From NCBI GenBank assembly GCA_017461605.1, contig JAFTXN010000002.1:1-64000 (forward strand): a DNA stretch of 64,000 nt. Direction: 5' to 3'. The notes below the pieces were generated by a model that saw only the letters and a program-made list of their open reading frames with translations, made no database searches and had not been told where the DNA came from. This document shows, one piece after another, positions 44,409 through 54,153 of the stretch. Origin of the DNA: Bacteroidaceae bacterium (GTDB taxonomy: Bacteria > Bacteroidota > Bacteroidia > Bacteroidales > Bacteroidaceae). The translations under genes were made by a program, and so were the position numbers. Each line of letters starts with the position of its first letter. Positions within the stretch are counted from its first letter, which is position 1.

Positions 44409-44957
44409 ATGATGAAAAACATTGACCCGATGGCTGTTATCCGGAAGTATTATCCGGAAGACAATGCGCTACGTCGCCTCCTGCTTCACCACAGTCGGCA
44501 AGTGGCTGATCGTGCATTGATTGTCGCTGCGAGACATCCCGAATTGGGGTTGGACGAGTCGTTGCTGCAAACCGGTGCAATGCTTCACGACATAGGAGTT
44601 TTCCTGACCGATGCCCCCGGCATTCACTGCCATGGCACGGAGCCCTATCTGCTTCACGGATATCTGGGGGCGCAACTCATGCGTGCCGAGGGGCTGGAGG
44701 CAGTGGCACGCATTTGTGAGCGGCACACGGGCACAGGACTCACGATGGAGCGGATTCGCGAACGTGGACTTACGCTCCCCGAGGGGATTTATGCGCCTGT
44801 GACGCTCGAAGAACAGGTGGTGTGTTACGCAGACAAGTTCTATAGCAAGAGTCATCCGGAGCGCGAGCGCACCATCGAGCAGACGGCGCAGAGTTTGCAA
44901 AAGTTCGGCTCGGAAGGCGTACAGCGTTTTCTGGCATGGGCGGAGCGCTTTGAGTAG
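44409..44957 (+). CDS. HD-domain phosphohydrolase family protein
   Basis: This 182-residue protein carries an HD domain: HHSRQVADRAL near residue 28, then TGAMLHDIGVFL with the HD pair, HGYLGAQLMRAEGL, and ERHTGTGLT. HD proteins hydrolyse nucleotides or phosphoesters using divalent metals; the substrate here is unknown. It follows hslR by 36 bases on the same strand. Confidence 0.8.
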   Translation: MMKNIDPMAVIRKYYPEDNALRRLLLHHSRQVADRALIVAARHPELGLDESLLQTGAMLHDIGVFLTDAPGIHCHGTEPYLLHGYLGAQLMRAEGLEAVARICERHTGTGLTMERIRERGLTLPEGIYAPVTLEEQVVCYADKFYSKSHPERERTIEQTAQSLQKFGSEGVQRFLAWAERFE

Positions 44958-45072
44958 TATTTTTTTGTGCTTTCGGAGTCCCGAAAGTCCTATTTCCGAA
45001 TTTGTGTTAAGCCTCCGGTGGCGAAAAACGTTAATTTGTAAATACCCGGTCGGCTTTCTCGTAATTTATATG

Positions 45073-45080
45073 TACTTTTG
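45073..45080 (+). promoter_or_regulatory. -7 box of the LptD-like gene
   Basis: TACTTTTG, 59 bases before ATG 45140. No good -33 box is seen at 19-21 bases. Confidence 0.4.
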
Positions 45081-45139
45081 CTTCGTTTTGTACGTCTGTG
45101 TGCGTAGCTGAAAAGGCTTTGTGTGCGAACGTCGCAACA

Positions 45140-48040
45140 ATGAAGAAGTATCCGGATTTGAGAACCGTTGTCATATCCCTCTTTTCCTTGCTTGTGGTCC
45201 TGAGCTTCGCGGCCGGTCATAAGCGTTTGGTGTGTCTGCCTGCAGTGGCGGTGGACACGGCCTCGGTGCGCGATAGCGTGGCGGCAGATTCGGTGGTGCC
45301 TGTGGAGCATTCGCAGACGGCTGTGCCCGATACGATTTTCAGTCTGCGCCCGGCCGGAACTTCTGTGGTGCGCGACAGCTCGCAGGCAGAGGATACGAAA
45401 ATTCCCGAAGGCGTAGGCGACAGTTTGCCACAGGTTACCGATACGCTGAGCGTCGACTCGGTGAAAAAGCGCTCCAGTGGTCTGGATGCCCCCGTCAATT
45501 ATAAAGCCGTCGACTCCCTTGTCTACGATGCCGAGAGCGGTTTGGCCATTCTTTACGGCGAAGCCCAGGTGGCTTATCAGGACATGCAGCTCGATGCCGC
45601 TCAGATAACGATGAACATGGACAGCAGCCTGGTGCATGCGCAAGGTCAGCGTGACAGCACAGGTACGGCGAAGGGAAATCCCGTCTATACGCAGGGATCT
45701 GAGGACTATGAGAGCGAAAAGATGAGCTTCAACTTCAAGACCAAGAAAGGCTTTATCTCCAACGTGGCTACAAAGCAGGGCAATGGATACTTGGTCAGTC
45801 AGAACTCAAAGCGCTCTGCCGATGGCACGCTCTACTTGGAGAAAGCCACCTATACCACCTGCGATGCCGAGCATCCACACTTCTACGTGAAGATGTCACG
45901 CGGAAAGGCCCGCCCCGGCAAGGACATTGTTTTCGGTCCGTCGCAGCTTTACGTGGCCGACGTTCCCACGCCGCTGGTCATCCCTTACGGATATGTCCCC
46001 TTCAATAAGAGTTATTCGAGTGGCTTCATCATGCCCACCATCGGCGACGAAACCACTCGCGGATTCTATCTGCGTGATGGCGGATACTATTTCGCGCTTT
46101 CCGACTACATGGACCTGAAATTCCTGGGCGAGATTTACACGAAAGGCTCCTGGGGACTGAGTGGCGAGATGAACTATCGGAAGCGCTATCGTTACAACGG
46201 AAATTTCTACATCAGCTACATCAATACGGTCGAGGGAGAGAAGAATATGCCCGACTATTTGGTGACGAAGAGCCTCAAGGTGCAGTGGACGCACACCAAG
46301 GATTCGAAATCTTCACCCAACACTTCGTTTTCGGCTCGTGTGAATTTTGCCTCCGAAAACTATGAGCGAAAAAACGTTGAAAGCCTCTACAATCCATTAT
46401 CATATACGCAGAGCACTCGTGCCAGCAGTGTGAGCATGTCGCACACGTTCCCGAACATCGGTCTGACGCTTTCGGGGTCGTTCAACATCACGCAGAACAT
46501 GCGCGACTCCTCATTGGCGGTTACGCTGCCCGACTTGAGCATTTCGCTGAACCGTCTGTATCCTTTCCGTCGCAAACGCGTGGTGGGCAAAGAGCGTTGG
46601 TACGAAAAGATATCGCTTTCGTACACCGGACAACTCAGTAACAGCATCACCACAAAGGAGAACAGGCTTTTCAAGTCGAACCTGATAAAGGATTGGCGCA
46701 ATGGCATGCAGCACCGCATCCCTATCGATGCCACGTTTCAGCTTTTCAAATACATCAACGTGTCGCCCAATTTCTCTTTCCGCGACATCATGTACACCAA
46801 CCGCATTACCCGTTCGTGGGACTCCGACAAGCGAGAAGAGGTGCGCGACACCACTTACGGCTTCTACAATCTGTACGATTGGAGCGTGGGTGTGTCGGCC
46901 AATACGACGCTTTATGGTTTCTACAAACCCTGGAAAAAACTTTTCGGAGACAAGATAATAGCCGTTCGACACGTTTTCAAACCGAGCGTAAGCATCTCGT
47001 ACGCTCCCGACTTCACGACAGAGAGATATGGATACATGGACAGCTACGTGAGGACGGAGGCCGATGGCACGGTGAGCACCGTAACTTATTCGCCCTACCA
47101 GCACGGCATCTACGGATACCCTTCCGGTTCGAAGCAGGGGCTTATCTCGATGTCGGTGTCCAATAATCTGGAGATGAAGGTTCGGAGCGACCGCGACAGC
47201 ACGGGAGAGAGAAAAATCAGCCTCATTGACGAACTCTCCGGAACGCTCTCCTACAACATGGCTGCCAAGAAACGGCCGTGGAGCGACCTGAGTATGCGAG
47301 CCCGCCTCAAGTTGACAAAAAACTACACCTTTTCGCTGGCTGCCATCTTCGCGACCTACGCTTACGCCTTCAATGAGCGGGGACAGGTCGTGCAGAGCGA
47401 TCGAACGGAGTGGAGCTACGGACGTTTCGGACGTTTTCAGGGAATGTCGCAGAATATATCCTACACTTTCAACAACCAAAGTTGGCAAAAGCTCCGCAAC
47501 CTTTTCAGCGGCAAGCGTGGGCGGATGAATGACGAGGGTGACGATGCATATTCGGACGATGCTTTGGCCGAAGCCGATGAGGCAAACCTCGATCCGGACA
47601 TCAAGGCCTCGCAACGCCAAAAGAAGAAGAAAGTGAAGGCCGATGTAGATGCAGACGGCTACCTGACGTTCTCAATTCCCTGGTCGCTCTCCCTCTCGTA
47701 TGGCATCTCGATGTACGAGGACCGCAGCCGCGAGATCAATGTGCGCCGAATGCGTTATCCCTATTCGTTCAGCCAGACGCTGAATGCCTCGGGCTTCATC
47801 CGAATTGCTGATGGCTGGAACATCAATTTCACCTCGGGATACGACTTCGAGCTGAAGCGCATCTCGATGACCACGGCTTCACTTTCGCGCGACCTGCACT
47901 GCTTCGAGATGTCGTGCTCGGTGGTGTTGCGACCTTACACCTCCTTCAATTTCAGTTTCCGAGCCCGTTCCAGCGAATTGGCAGACGTGCTGAAGTGGGA
48001 CAAACGCAGCTCCTATAGCACCAACATCGATTGGTATTAA
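45140..48040 (+). CDS. lptD: Putative LPS-assembly protein LptD (Bacteroidetes form)
   Basis: This 966-residue outer-membrane protein has a hydrophobic N-terminal segment (VVISLFSLLVVLSFAAG), a serine/threonine-rich linker, an OstA-like beta-jellyroll (SLVYDAESGLAILYGEAQVAYQDMQLDAAQITMNMDS; RADGTLYLEKATYTTCD) and a long C-terminal barrel with Tyr/Phe/Trp-rich alternating strands, ending SSYSTNIDWY. LptD inserts lipopolysaccharide in the outer leaflet. I chose ATG 45140 (MKKYPDLRTVV) over an in-frame ATG at 45098. The BACON lipoprotein follows by 49 bases. Confidence 0.85.
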   Translation: MKKYPDLRTVVISLFSLLVVLSFAAGHKRLVCLPAVAVDTASVRDSVAADSVVPVEHSQTAVPDTIFSLRPAGTSVVRDSSQAEDTKIPEGVGDSLPQVTDTLSVDSVKKRSSGLDAPVNYKAVDSLVYDAESGLAILYGEAQVAYQDMQLDAAQITMNMDSSLVHAQGQRDSTGTAKGNPVYTQGSEDYESEKMSFNFKTKKGFISNVATKQGNGYLVSQNSKRSADGTLYLEKATYTTCDAEHPHFYVKMSRGKARPGKDIVFGPSQLYVADVPTPLVIPYGYVPFNKSYSSGFIMPTIGDETTRGFYLRDGGYYFALSDYMDLKFLGEIYTKGSWGLSGEMNYRKRYRYNGNFYISYINTVEGEKNMPDYLVTKSLKVQWTHTKDSKSSPNTSFSARVNFASENYERKNVESLYNPLSYTQSTRASSVSMSHTFPNIGLTLSGSFNITQNMRDSSLAVTLPDLSISLNRLYPFRRKRVVGKERWYEKISLSYTGQLSNSITTKENRLFKSNLIKDWRNGMQHRIPIDATFQLFKYINVSPNFSFRDIMYTNRITRSWDSDKREEVRDTTYGFYNLYDWSVGVSANTTLYGFYKPWKKLFGDKIIAVRHVFKPSVSISYAPDFTTERYGYMDSYVRTEADGTVSTVTYSPYQHGIYGYPSGSKQGLISMSVSNNLEMKVRSDRDSTGERKISLIDELSGTLSYNMAAKKRPWSDLSMRARLKLTKNYTFSLAAIFATYAYAFNERGQVVQSDRTEWSYGRFGRFQGMSQNISYTFNNQSWQKLRNLFSGKRGRMNDEGDDAYSDDALAEADEANLDPDIKASQRQKKKKVKADVDADGYLTFSIPWSLSLSYGISMYEDRSREINVRRMRYPYSFSQTLNASGFIRIADGWNINFTSGYDFELKRISMTTASLSRDLHCFEMSCSVVLRPYTSFNFSFRARSSELADVLKWDKRSSYSTNIDWY

Positions 48041-48089
48041 CGCGGAGGGCTTCCACAGAAATACAAACGCTATAACAATAACACTGAAC

Positions 48090-48797
48090 ATGAAAAAGAT
48101 TTCTTCACTCCTCATGCTGGCAGTTGCCCTGTGCTTTGCTGCTTGTTCGGAAAGCTCGTACGAGTTTCACCAGACCTATTTCTATCCGCAACAACCCGGT
48201 GGAAAGGTAATGTATGCTGACCAGACGCTCGACAGTACGCGCGTCGTTTCATACGACTCGTGGACGCTGCAGACCACGTCCGACTGGCTCTCACTCACTC
48301 CCACGGAGCAAAACATCCCTTCGGGTTATGGCATGAACACACTGGTAACGCTTCGCTGCACGCCCAATACAGCCGGCGATACGCGCCACTCTGCCATCCT
48401 GCTCAAGTCGTTCGACTCTTTGGCGATGGACGTGTATCAAACCGGATGGCTCAACATCACTTGGCCATCCCCAGTGTATACCAATAAGCCCGAATCCGAG
48501 GGAGGCGTAGCCACCGGAACGCTGATGGACAAGCGCACCACTTTTGCTATGACGCTCAGTGCTGACACCACGTCGATGAAGGTAAAATTCCGCGTGTATG
48601 CCGATGGTGCCACCCTTGCAAGCGATGCTTCGTGGTTGAGCCATAAGGATACGGTATATGCTGCCGGAGCACACGAAGCCCTGTTGGCAGTCGAGCCTAA
48701 TGCTACACCCGTTGACCGCACAGCCATGCTGACGCTGACCTCCAATGGTGTGAGTACGCCCATCAAGGTAACACAGAAGGGCAAGGTGCAGAAGTAA
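48090..48797 (+). CDS. BACON-domain lipoprotein
   Basis: This 235-residue precursor has a lipoprotein signal, MKKISSLLMLAVALCFAAC, and a mature region of two to three BACON-like beta sandwiches (DSWTLQTTSDWLSLTP, TTFAMTLSADTTSMKVKFRVYAD and DRTAMLTLTSNGVSTPIKVTQKGK). BACON domains are common surface spacers or carbohydrate-binding modules in Bacteroidetes. It may share a transcript with the LptD-like gene. Confidence 0.78.
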   Translation: MKKISSLLMLAVALCFAACSESSYEFHQTYFYPQQPGGKVMYADQTLDSTRVVSYDSWTLQTTSDWLSLTPTEQNIPSGYGMNTLVTLRCTPNTAGDTRHSAILLKSFDSLAMDVYQTGWLNITWPSPVYTNKPESEGGVATGTLMDKRTTFAMTLSADTTSMKVKFRVYADGATLASDASWLSHKDTVYAAGAHEALLAVEPNATPVDRTAMLTLTSNGVSTPIKVTQKGKVQK

Positions 48798-48810
48798 TAT
48801 GTCCTCACAC

Positions 48811-48849
48811 AAAGCGACCGCCGGCAATGCGTTTGCCGGCGGTCGCTTT
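48811..48849 (+). terminator. Strong hairpin after the BACON lipoprotein gene
   Basis: AAAGCGACCGCCGGCA (48811-48826) pairs perfectly with 48834-48849 over seven bases, with TTT ends. It terminates the lptD-lipoprotein transcript. Confidence 0.8.
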
Positions 48850-48862
48850 GTATATGAAAATC

Positions 48863-48988
48863 TTGGTGCGCTTTTGGTGAAAATCCCGGGGCTTCCGAGA
48901 GATTTTCAAGCCCGTCTTTCGAATACTGGCAAGGCTTGCCAAAAAACTGGCAGCCCGTGCCAAAAAAGTGGCAGGCCTTGCCACTTTT
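48863..48988. repeat. Array of about six 21-bp units (TGGCA type)
   Basis: Units at 48926-48946, 48947-48967 and 48968-48988 have the form nTGGCAnnCnnTGCCA plus an A/T spacer; about three degenerate units of the same period precede them from 48863. It lies just before the asnA stop codon region. Sequence differs from the other arrays but the 21-base period and palindromic core are the same. Confidence 0.65.
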
Positions 48989-49010
48989 TCCGGAAGGGGA
49001 GAAAAAACTT

Positions 49011-50048
49011 TTAGATGAGGGGGATGCCGATGGCTGCGCAGTCGCGGCGCATCTGCTCGGGCCAGATGCTTGCCTGGATCTCGCCGATGTGCGCTTTCTT
49101 CAGATATAGCATACACAGGCGCGACTGCCCGATACCGCCGCCCACACTCAGCGGCAGGCTTCCTTCGAGCAGACGTTTGTGGAAGTAGAGTTGGCTTCGC
49201 TCCTCCTTGCCGCTGTCGCGCAGCTGCCGTATGAGGGCTTCGCGGTCCACACGGATGCCCATCGACGAAAGCTCGAAGGCACGTCCCAACACCTCGTTCC
49301 ACACCAGCAAGTCGCCGTTGAGTCCCGGCAACCCGTTTTCGGCCGTTGTCGAATAGTCGTCATAGTCCGGCGCACGCAGGTCGTGCGGTTCGCCATGGCT
49401 CAGCGGACAGCCGATGCCGATGATGAACACGGCGCCATGCTCTCGCGTGATGGCGTCTTCGCGTTCCTTGGGTGTCAGGTCGGGGTAGCGTTGCAGCAGT
49501 TCCTCTGCATGAATGAACGTGATGCTCTCGGGGAGCGACGGAGTGAGTTGCGGGAAGCGTTCGCACACCAGGAATTCGGTGCGAAGCATGGCAGAATAGA
49601 TGCAATGCACCATGCGTTTCAGAAAGTCGAGTGTTCGATCTTCCGGACGTATCACGCGCTCCCAGTCCCACTGGTCCACGTAGAGCGAGTGCAGGTTGCC
49701 CAGTTCCTCGTCGGCGCGGATAGCATTCATGTCGGTGTAGATGCCGTAGCCGGGTTGCACGTCGTAATCTGCCAAGGTGAGTCGTTTCCATTTGGCAAGC
49801 GAGTGCACCACTTCGGCATGGGCATCACCCAAGTCCTTGATGGGGAACGAAACGGGGCGCTCCTTTCCGCTGAGGTCGTCGTTGATTCCCAAGCCGCGCA
49901 GCACGAACAGCGGACCTGTTACACGGCGCAGCCGAAGCCCTGTGGCGAGGTTGTCTTGAAAGAACTCCTTGATCTCTTTAATGCCCTGCTCGGTCTCATT
50001 CATGTTCAGCAAGGGACGATAATTTTGTGGTCGTATCAGATAACTCAT
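49011..50048 (-). CDS. asnA: Aspartate-ammonia ligase (AsnA)
   Basis: This 345-residue enzyme makes asparagine from aspartate and ammonia with ATP; it is related to class II aminoacyl-tRNA synthetases. Marks: VTGPLFVLRGLGINDDLSGKERPVSF, EVVHSLAKWKR, LHSLYVDQWDWERVI, and the C-terminal PLSVGGGIGQSRLCMLYLKKAHIGE. I chose ATG 50048 (MSYLIRPQNY), not the upstream in-frame ATG at 50303. A minus-strand TACATTTG -7 box lies at 50073-50080. Confidence 0.93.
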   Translation of the reverse strand: MSYLIRPQNYRPLLNMNETEQGIKEIKEFFQDNLATGLRLRRVTGPLFVLRGLGINDDLSGKERPVSFPIKDLGDAHAEVVHSLAKWKRLTLADYDVQPGYGIYTDMNAIRADEELGNLHSLYVDQWDWERVIRPEDRTLDFLKRMVHCIYSAMLRTEFLVCERFPQLTPSLPESITFIHAEELLQRYPDLTPKEREDAITREHGAVFIIGIGCPLSHGEPHDLRAPDYDDYSTTAENGLPGLNGDLLVWNEVLGRAFELSSMGIRVDREALIRQLRDSGKEERSQLYFHKRLLEGSLPLSVGGGIGQSRLCMLYLKKAHIGEIQASIWPEQMRRDCAAIGIPLI

Positions 50049-50072
50049 GGTTGCATTTTGATAAATCGGCAG

Positions 50073-50080
50073 CAAATGTA
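50073..50080 (-). promoter_or_regulatory. -7 box of asnA
   Basis: TACATTTG on the minus strand, 24 bases before the ATG at 50048. A T-rich stretch lies about 20 bases further upstream in place of a clear TTTG. Confidence 0.5.
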
Positions 50081-50333
50081 GGTATAATAATGTAAGTAAA
50101 AAATCTTTTTTAGTGATATTTTGGAACCTATGCGGGCTTTGTGTGGTGATTTTGATAGGTCGTGTGGTGTTCCGCATCTGGTCCGACTTGGTTCTTTTTG
50201 CGAGTTGATGTCCGAAAACGCTTAAAAAAAACATCCCGAAGGCTTCCGAAATGTTTACAAAGGTTAACTTTGCACCCGCTAAGGCTCTCTGATAGAGTAG
50301 CAAACGATAGAAGGTTTTTTCTAAACAAAGATA

Positions 50334-50855
50334 ATGATTCCTATGAACATGTTTCAGAGACTGATAGTGCTCCTTTTTGTTTTCTCAATGGCATGCACGG
50401 TTTTTGCCCAGCGTGAGGTGAACAACTGGATATACATCTCAAAACCCGAGTTGCGCCTCTACGTTGTCACGCCCGACGATAGCGTGCTCTACACTTGTCG
50501 CATCGCTTGCGGAGCGGTAAAGGGACACAAGCAGGCCAAGGGCGATTTTCGCACGCCGGAGGGTCGTTTTTTCATCAGTGGCATGTATGATGCCACCAAC
50601 TGGGTGCACAAGACCCGTGATGGCCGCATGGTGAAAGGCTGCTACGGTCCGCTTTTCTTCAGTGTCAACACGTGGCCTTGGTCGGGCATCGGCATTCATG
50701 GCACCAACCAGCCCCGGAGTATAGGGACGCGAGCCAGCGAGGGCTGCATCCGTGTGCACAGCGACAACGTGGTGGTGCTGCGAAAATATGTCTTTGAGAG
50801 AATGCGCGTCGTGGTGTCGGCAGAAGATGCCAAGACACCGGCATTCAAGCTGTAG
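50334..50855 (+). CDS. L,D-transpeptidase (YkuD family)
   Basis: A 173-residue precursor with a hydrophobic N-terminal segment, then the YkuD fold. The catalytic block is GIGIHGTNQPRS...SEGCIRVHSDNVVVL, with the catalytic Cys in SEGCIR and the conserved HGT. YkuD enzymes form 3-3 peptidoglycan cross-links or attach lipoproteins. Several ATGs (50334, 50343, 50349) are possible starts; the hydrophobic segment follows in all cases. TAACTTTG at 50265-50272 may be its -7 box. Confidence 0.85.
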   Translation: MIPMNMFQRLIVLLFVFSMACTVFAQREVNNWIYISKPELRLYVVTPDDSVLYTCRIACGAVKGHKQAKGDFRTPEGRFFISGMYDATNWVHKTRDGRMVKGCYGPLFFSVNTWPWSGIGIHGTNQPRSIGTRASEGCIRVHSDNVVVLRKYVFERMRVVVSAEDAKTPAFKL

Positions 50856-50877
50856 CACTGCAGCGTAACGTAAAAGC

Positions 50878-50915
50878 AAAGCCCGAAACCAGCGAGTGGT
50901 TTCGGGCTTTTTATT
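50878..50915 (+). terminator. Strong hairpin after the transpeptidase gene
   Basis: AAAGCCCGAAACCA (50878-50891) pairs perfectly with 50897-50910 over a five-base loop, then TTATT. It separates this gene from the convergent sulfatase. Confidence 0.8.
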
Positions 50916-50942
50916 GTGTAGAGGCCGGTTGTCGGCAGGGTT

Positions 50943-52502
50943 TTACAACGGGTGTTCTTGCAGGATGGGATCGTCGTATTGCTGTTGCAACTTCTTCAGT
51001 TCCTTCTTCAGTTGCTTGGTGATGCGCTCTGTGCCCGGCTGACCGTAGATGTTGTTCAGCTCCTGCGGGTCGTTCTGCAGGTCATAGAGTTCCCAAGCGT
51101 CGATGTCGCGGTAGAAGTGGATGAGCTTGTATCTGTCGGTGCGCACACCGTAGTGGCGTTTCACCATGTGCTCTGCAGGATATTCGTAGAAGTGGTAGTA
51201 AACGGACTTGCGCCAGTTGCGCGGATGCTCGCCGCGAAGCAGCGGAACGAGTGAGCGTCCCTGGATGTCAGCCGGCACTTCTACTCCTGCCAGCTCGAGG
51301 AAGGTGGGCGCGTAGTCGATGTTCTGCACCATTTCGTTGATATCCCCACGTGCGTCCAAGCCTTTCGGCAGATGCATCACCAAGGGAGTAGACAGCGACT
51401 CCTCATACATGTATCGCTTGTCGAACCATCCGTGTTCGCCCATATAGAAGCCCTGATCGGAGGTATAGACCACGAGTGTGTTCTCCAAGAGGCCTTTGTC
51501 GCGGAGATAGTCCAGCACGCGGCCCACGTTGTCGTCGAGGCTCTTCAGCACCTTGGCGTAGTCGCGCATGTAGCGTTGGAACTTGAATTCGGCCAAGGCT
51601 TTTCCTTGCAAGCCGCGCGAGCGGAAGTCGACAGCGAGTGAGTCGTAGAAGTGGTCGTAGCGAGCGCGCTCTTCGCTGTTCATGCGTCCAATCATGGCAA
51701 GGTAGTTGGCGCGGAGGCGTGTCTGCTCATCGGGATGATACATCTTGACGTCGTAGGCCATATCCATGTCCTTGGCGATGCTCATCTCCTGTGTGGGAGC
51801 GGCATGGCGGGTGGCATAGTCGTCGTAGAAGGTGGCAGGAATGGGGAACGTGGTGTCCTCGTATTCGTGCAGATACTTCAACTCGGGCAGCCAGTTGCGA
51901 TGACATGCTTTGTGGTGAATGAACAGTGCGAAGGGACGACTCTTGTCGCGTTGGTACTCCATCCAGTCGATGCTCTTGTCGGTGATGATGTTGGTGAGAT
52001 ATCCCTCCTCGCGCACCGTCTTTTTGTCCATGGTGATGAAGGACGGGTTGTAGTAGTCTCCCTGTCCGGGCACGATGTTCCAGTGGTCGAAACCGGTGGG
52101 GTCGCTCACCAGGTGCCACTTGCCGATGATGGCCGTCTGATAGCCGGCTTTCTGTAGCAACTTGGGCATGGTCTGTTGCGAACCGTCGAAGATGCCGTGT
52201 TCGTTGTTCGTAAATCCATTCTTGTGGCTGTGTTTTCCGGTCAGCATGCAGGCGCGGCTGGGTCCGGAGAGTGAGTTTGCCACGTAGCTGCGTGTGAATT
52301 TCACTCCGTCGTTGGCAATTCTGTCCAGGTTGGGCGTGTTGACATAGCGCCCGTCGTAGCACGACATCATCTGTGCCGTGTGATCGTCTGTCATGATGTA
52401 GACGATGTTGTAGCGTTGTTGTGCCGTGATGGCTGCAGGTACAAGGCACAAGGCACCGGTGGCCAAACGGGCATAAGGTCTGAAGGATTTGCTCATATGC
52501 AT
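50943..52502 (-). CDS. Secreted sulfatase, serine-type (S1 family)
   Basis: This 519-residue precursor has a signal peptide (ATGALCLVPAAITAQ) and an arylsulfatase domain: NIVYIMTDDHTAQM with metal-binding DD, then NSLSGPSRACMLTGKH. The S-x-P-S-R motif means a serine is converted to formylglycine, a job of the radical-SAM maturase anSME (not in this window). Later IGKWHL, and the C-terminal YTSDQGFYMGEHGWFDK with metal-binding residues. It resembles N-acetylglucosamine-6-O-sulfatases; substrate unproven. The GH84 hexosaminidase lies further along. Confidence 0.88.
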   Translation of the reverse strand: MHMSKSFRPYARLATGALCLVPAAITAQQRYNIVYIMTDDHTAQMMSCYDGRYVNTPNLDRIANDGVKFTRSYVANSLSGPSRACMLTGKHSHKNGFTNNEHGIFDGSQQTMPKLLQKAGYQTAIIGKWHLVSDPTGFDHWNIVPGQGDYYNPSFITMDKKTVREEGYLTNIITDKSIDWMEYQRDKSRPFALFIHHKACHRNWLPELKYLHEYEDTTFPIPATFYDDYATRHAAPTQEMSIAKDMDMAYDVKMYHPDEQTRLRANYLAMIGRMNSEERARYDHFYDSLAVDFRSRGLQGKALAEFKFQRYMRDYAKVLKSLDDNVGRVLDYLRDKGLLENTLVVYTSDQGFYMGEHGWFDKRYMYEESLSTPLVMHLPKGLDARGDINEMVQNIDYAPTFLELAGVEVPADIQGRSLVPLLRGEHPRNWRKSVYYHFYEYPAEHMVKRHYGVRTDRYKLIHFYRDIDAWELYDLQNDPQELNNIYGQPGTERITKQLKKELKKLQQQYDDPILQEHPL

Positions 52503-52579
52503 TTATATAAATGTGGCAATGCAAAGCCTGTTTTTACGTTGCAGAACCGCATTGCCACATGGTGTTAGGGAAATTCAGA

Positions 52580-53974
52580 TTACTTCTGCGTCATGGAGTA
52601 GACCACATCCATGATTTGCTTACCCAATGCGTCGGCTTCCTCCATGCTGTGTGCTTCGGAGTAAACGCGGATGATGGGTTCTGTGTTGCTCTTGCGGAGA
52701 TGCACCCACTTGTCGGCGAAATCTATCTTCACACCGTCGATGTCGGTTACCTGCTCGTGCTTGTATAGCTCCTTCACCTTCTGGAGAATTGCGAAGATGT
52801 CGGTGGTCGGGTCGAGGTCGATGCGGTTCTTTGCGATGAAGTATTTAGGCAGGCTGTCGCGCAGTTCGGTGGCCTTCATACCGGTCTTTGCGAGGTAGGT
52901 GAGCAGCAGGGCAATACCTACGAGAGCATCGCGGCCGCTGTGGGCTGCGGGATAGATTACACCGCCATTGCCCTCACCACCAATCACGGCACCGGTTTCT
53001 TTCATCTTGGTTACCACGTTCACTTCGCCCACTGCTGCGGGGGTGTAGTTGCAACCATATTTCTCGGTGACGTCGCGCAATCCGCGGGTTGAAGAGAGGT
53101 TCGAAACGGTGTTGCCCGGTGTGTGTTGCAAGATGTAGTCTGCCACGGCTACCAATGTGTTCTCTTCGCCGAACATGCTGCCGTCCTCGCAGACAAGTGC
53201 TAAGCGGTCAACATCGGGGTCAACTACGAAGCCGATGTCATGACGACCCTTGCGGAGCAGGTTGCGGATTTCGCTGAGGTGTTCCTTGAGGGGCTCGGGA
53301 TTGTGTGCAAAGTCGCCGGTGGGGTCGGCATTCAAGCCTGTAACCGAGGTTACGCCGAGCTGACCGAGCAACTTGGGAAGGATGATACCGCCTACAGAGT
53401 TGACAGCATCGAAAGCCACGGTGAAGTGAGCGCGGCGAATGGCTTCGACATCCACAAGCTCGAGGTCTTTCACCATCTCAATGTGGCGCTGGTCGTAGCT
53501 ATAGTTATTGATGTAGTGGCCAAGGCTGTCGACGTCGGCAAACTCGAAGTTGCAGTTGTTGGCGAGGCGCACCACTTCAGACGCTTCTTCTGGCGGAAGG
53601 AATTCGCCCTTTTCGTTTAAGAATTTCAAGGCGTTCCATTGACGCGGGTTGTGGCTGGCAGTGATGATGATACCACCGCAGGCTTTCTCCATCGTAACGG
53701 CCAGTTCGGTGGTCGGGGTGGAGGCGAGTCCGATGTTCACTACATCGAAGCCCATGCCCATGAGCGTGCCGCACACAACGTGCGAAACCATTTCGCCGGA
53801 GATACGCGCGTCGCGGCCTACCACGATTTTGCGGCGATAACTGCGGTTTACGACTTTCTCGCGCAAGCTTGCGTAAGCAGAGACTGATTTTGCAATGTCA
53901 ACAGGGTTGAGCGTGTCGCCCGGCTTACCTCCGATGGTTCCACGGAAGCCGGAGATGGATTTGATAAGTGTCAT
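52580..53974 (-). CDS. glmM: Phosphoglucosamine mutase
   Basis: This 464-residue enzyme converts glucosamine 6-phosphate to the 1-phosphate for UDP-GlcNAc. Motifs: GFRGTIGG near residue 9, the phospho-serine loop GIIITASHNPRQWN (catalytic Ser), metal-binding DPDVDRLA, sugar-binding EGNGGVIYP, and phosphate-binding RKSNTEPIIRVYSEA. I chose ATG 53974 (MTLIKSISGFRG); the frame continues upstream to 54289 but through a 21-bp array. Confidence 0.92.
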   Translation of the reverse strand: MTLIKSISGFRGTIGGKPGDTLNPVDIAKSVSAYASLREKVVNRSYRRKIVVGRDARISGEMVSHVVCGTLMGMGFDVVNIGLASTPTTELAVTMEKACGGIIITASHNPRQWNALKFLNEKGEFLPPEEASEVVRLANNCNFEFADVDSLGHYINNYSYDQRHIEMVKDLELVDVEAIRRAHFTVAFDAVNSVGGIILPKLLGQLGVTSVTGLNADPTGDFAHNPEPLKEHLSEIRNLLRKGRHDIGFVVDPDVDRLALVCEDGSMFGEENTLVAVADYILQHTPGNTVSNLSSTRGLRDVTEKYGCNYTPAAVGEVNVVTKMKETGAVIGGEGNGGVIYPAAHSGRDALVGIALLLTYLAKTGMKATELRDSLPKYFIAKNRIDLDPTTDIFAILQKVKELYKHEQVTDIDGVKIDFADKWVHLRKSNTEPIIRVYSEAHSMEEADALGKQIMDVVYSMTQK

Positions 53975-54153
53975 AGTACTATTGTTAAAGTTCAAATTTG
54001 ATGCACAAATATACAAAGTATGAGTGAGAACAAAAGGCTTGCAGTATTTTTTTTGCGCGGAAAGCACTTTTTTGTGCGAAGAAAAGGTCTGTTCGTACGT
54101 TTTGCGAGCGCAGAAGTCGGGGTTGCGTTTGTCGCCGTGCGTGCACCGACATT

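Noticed and set aside
46511-47620. Open frame of 369 codons on the minus strand
   Set aside because: Antisense of the LptD-like barrel region; no signature.
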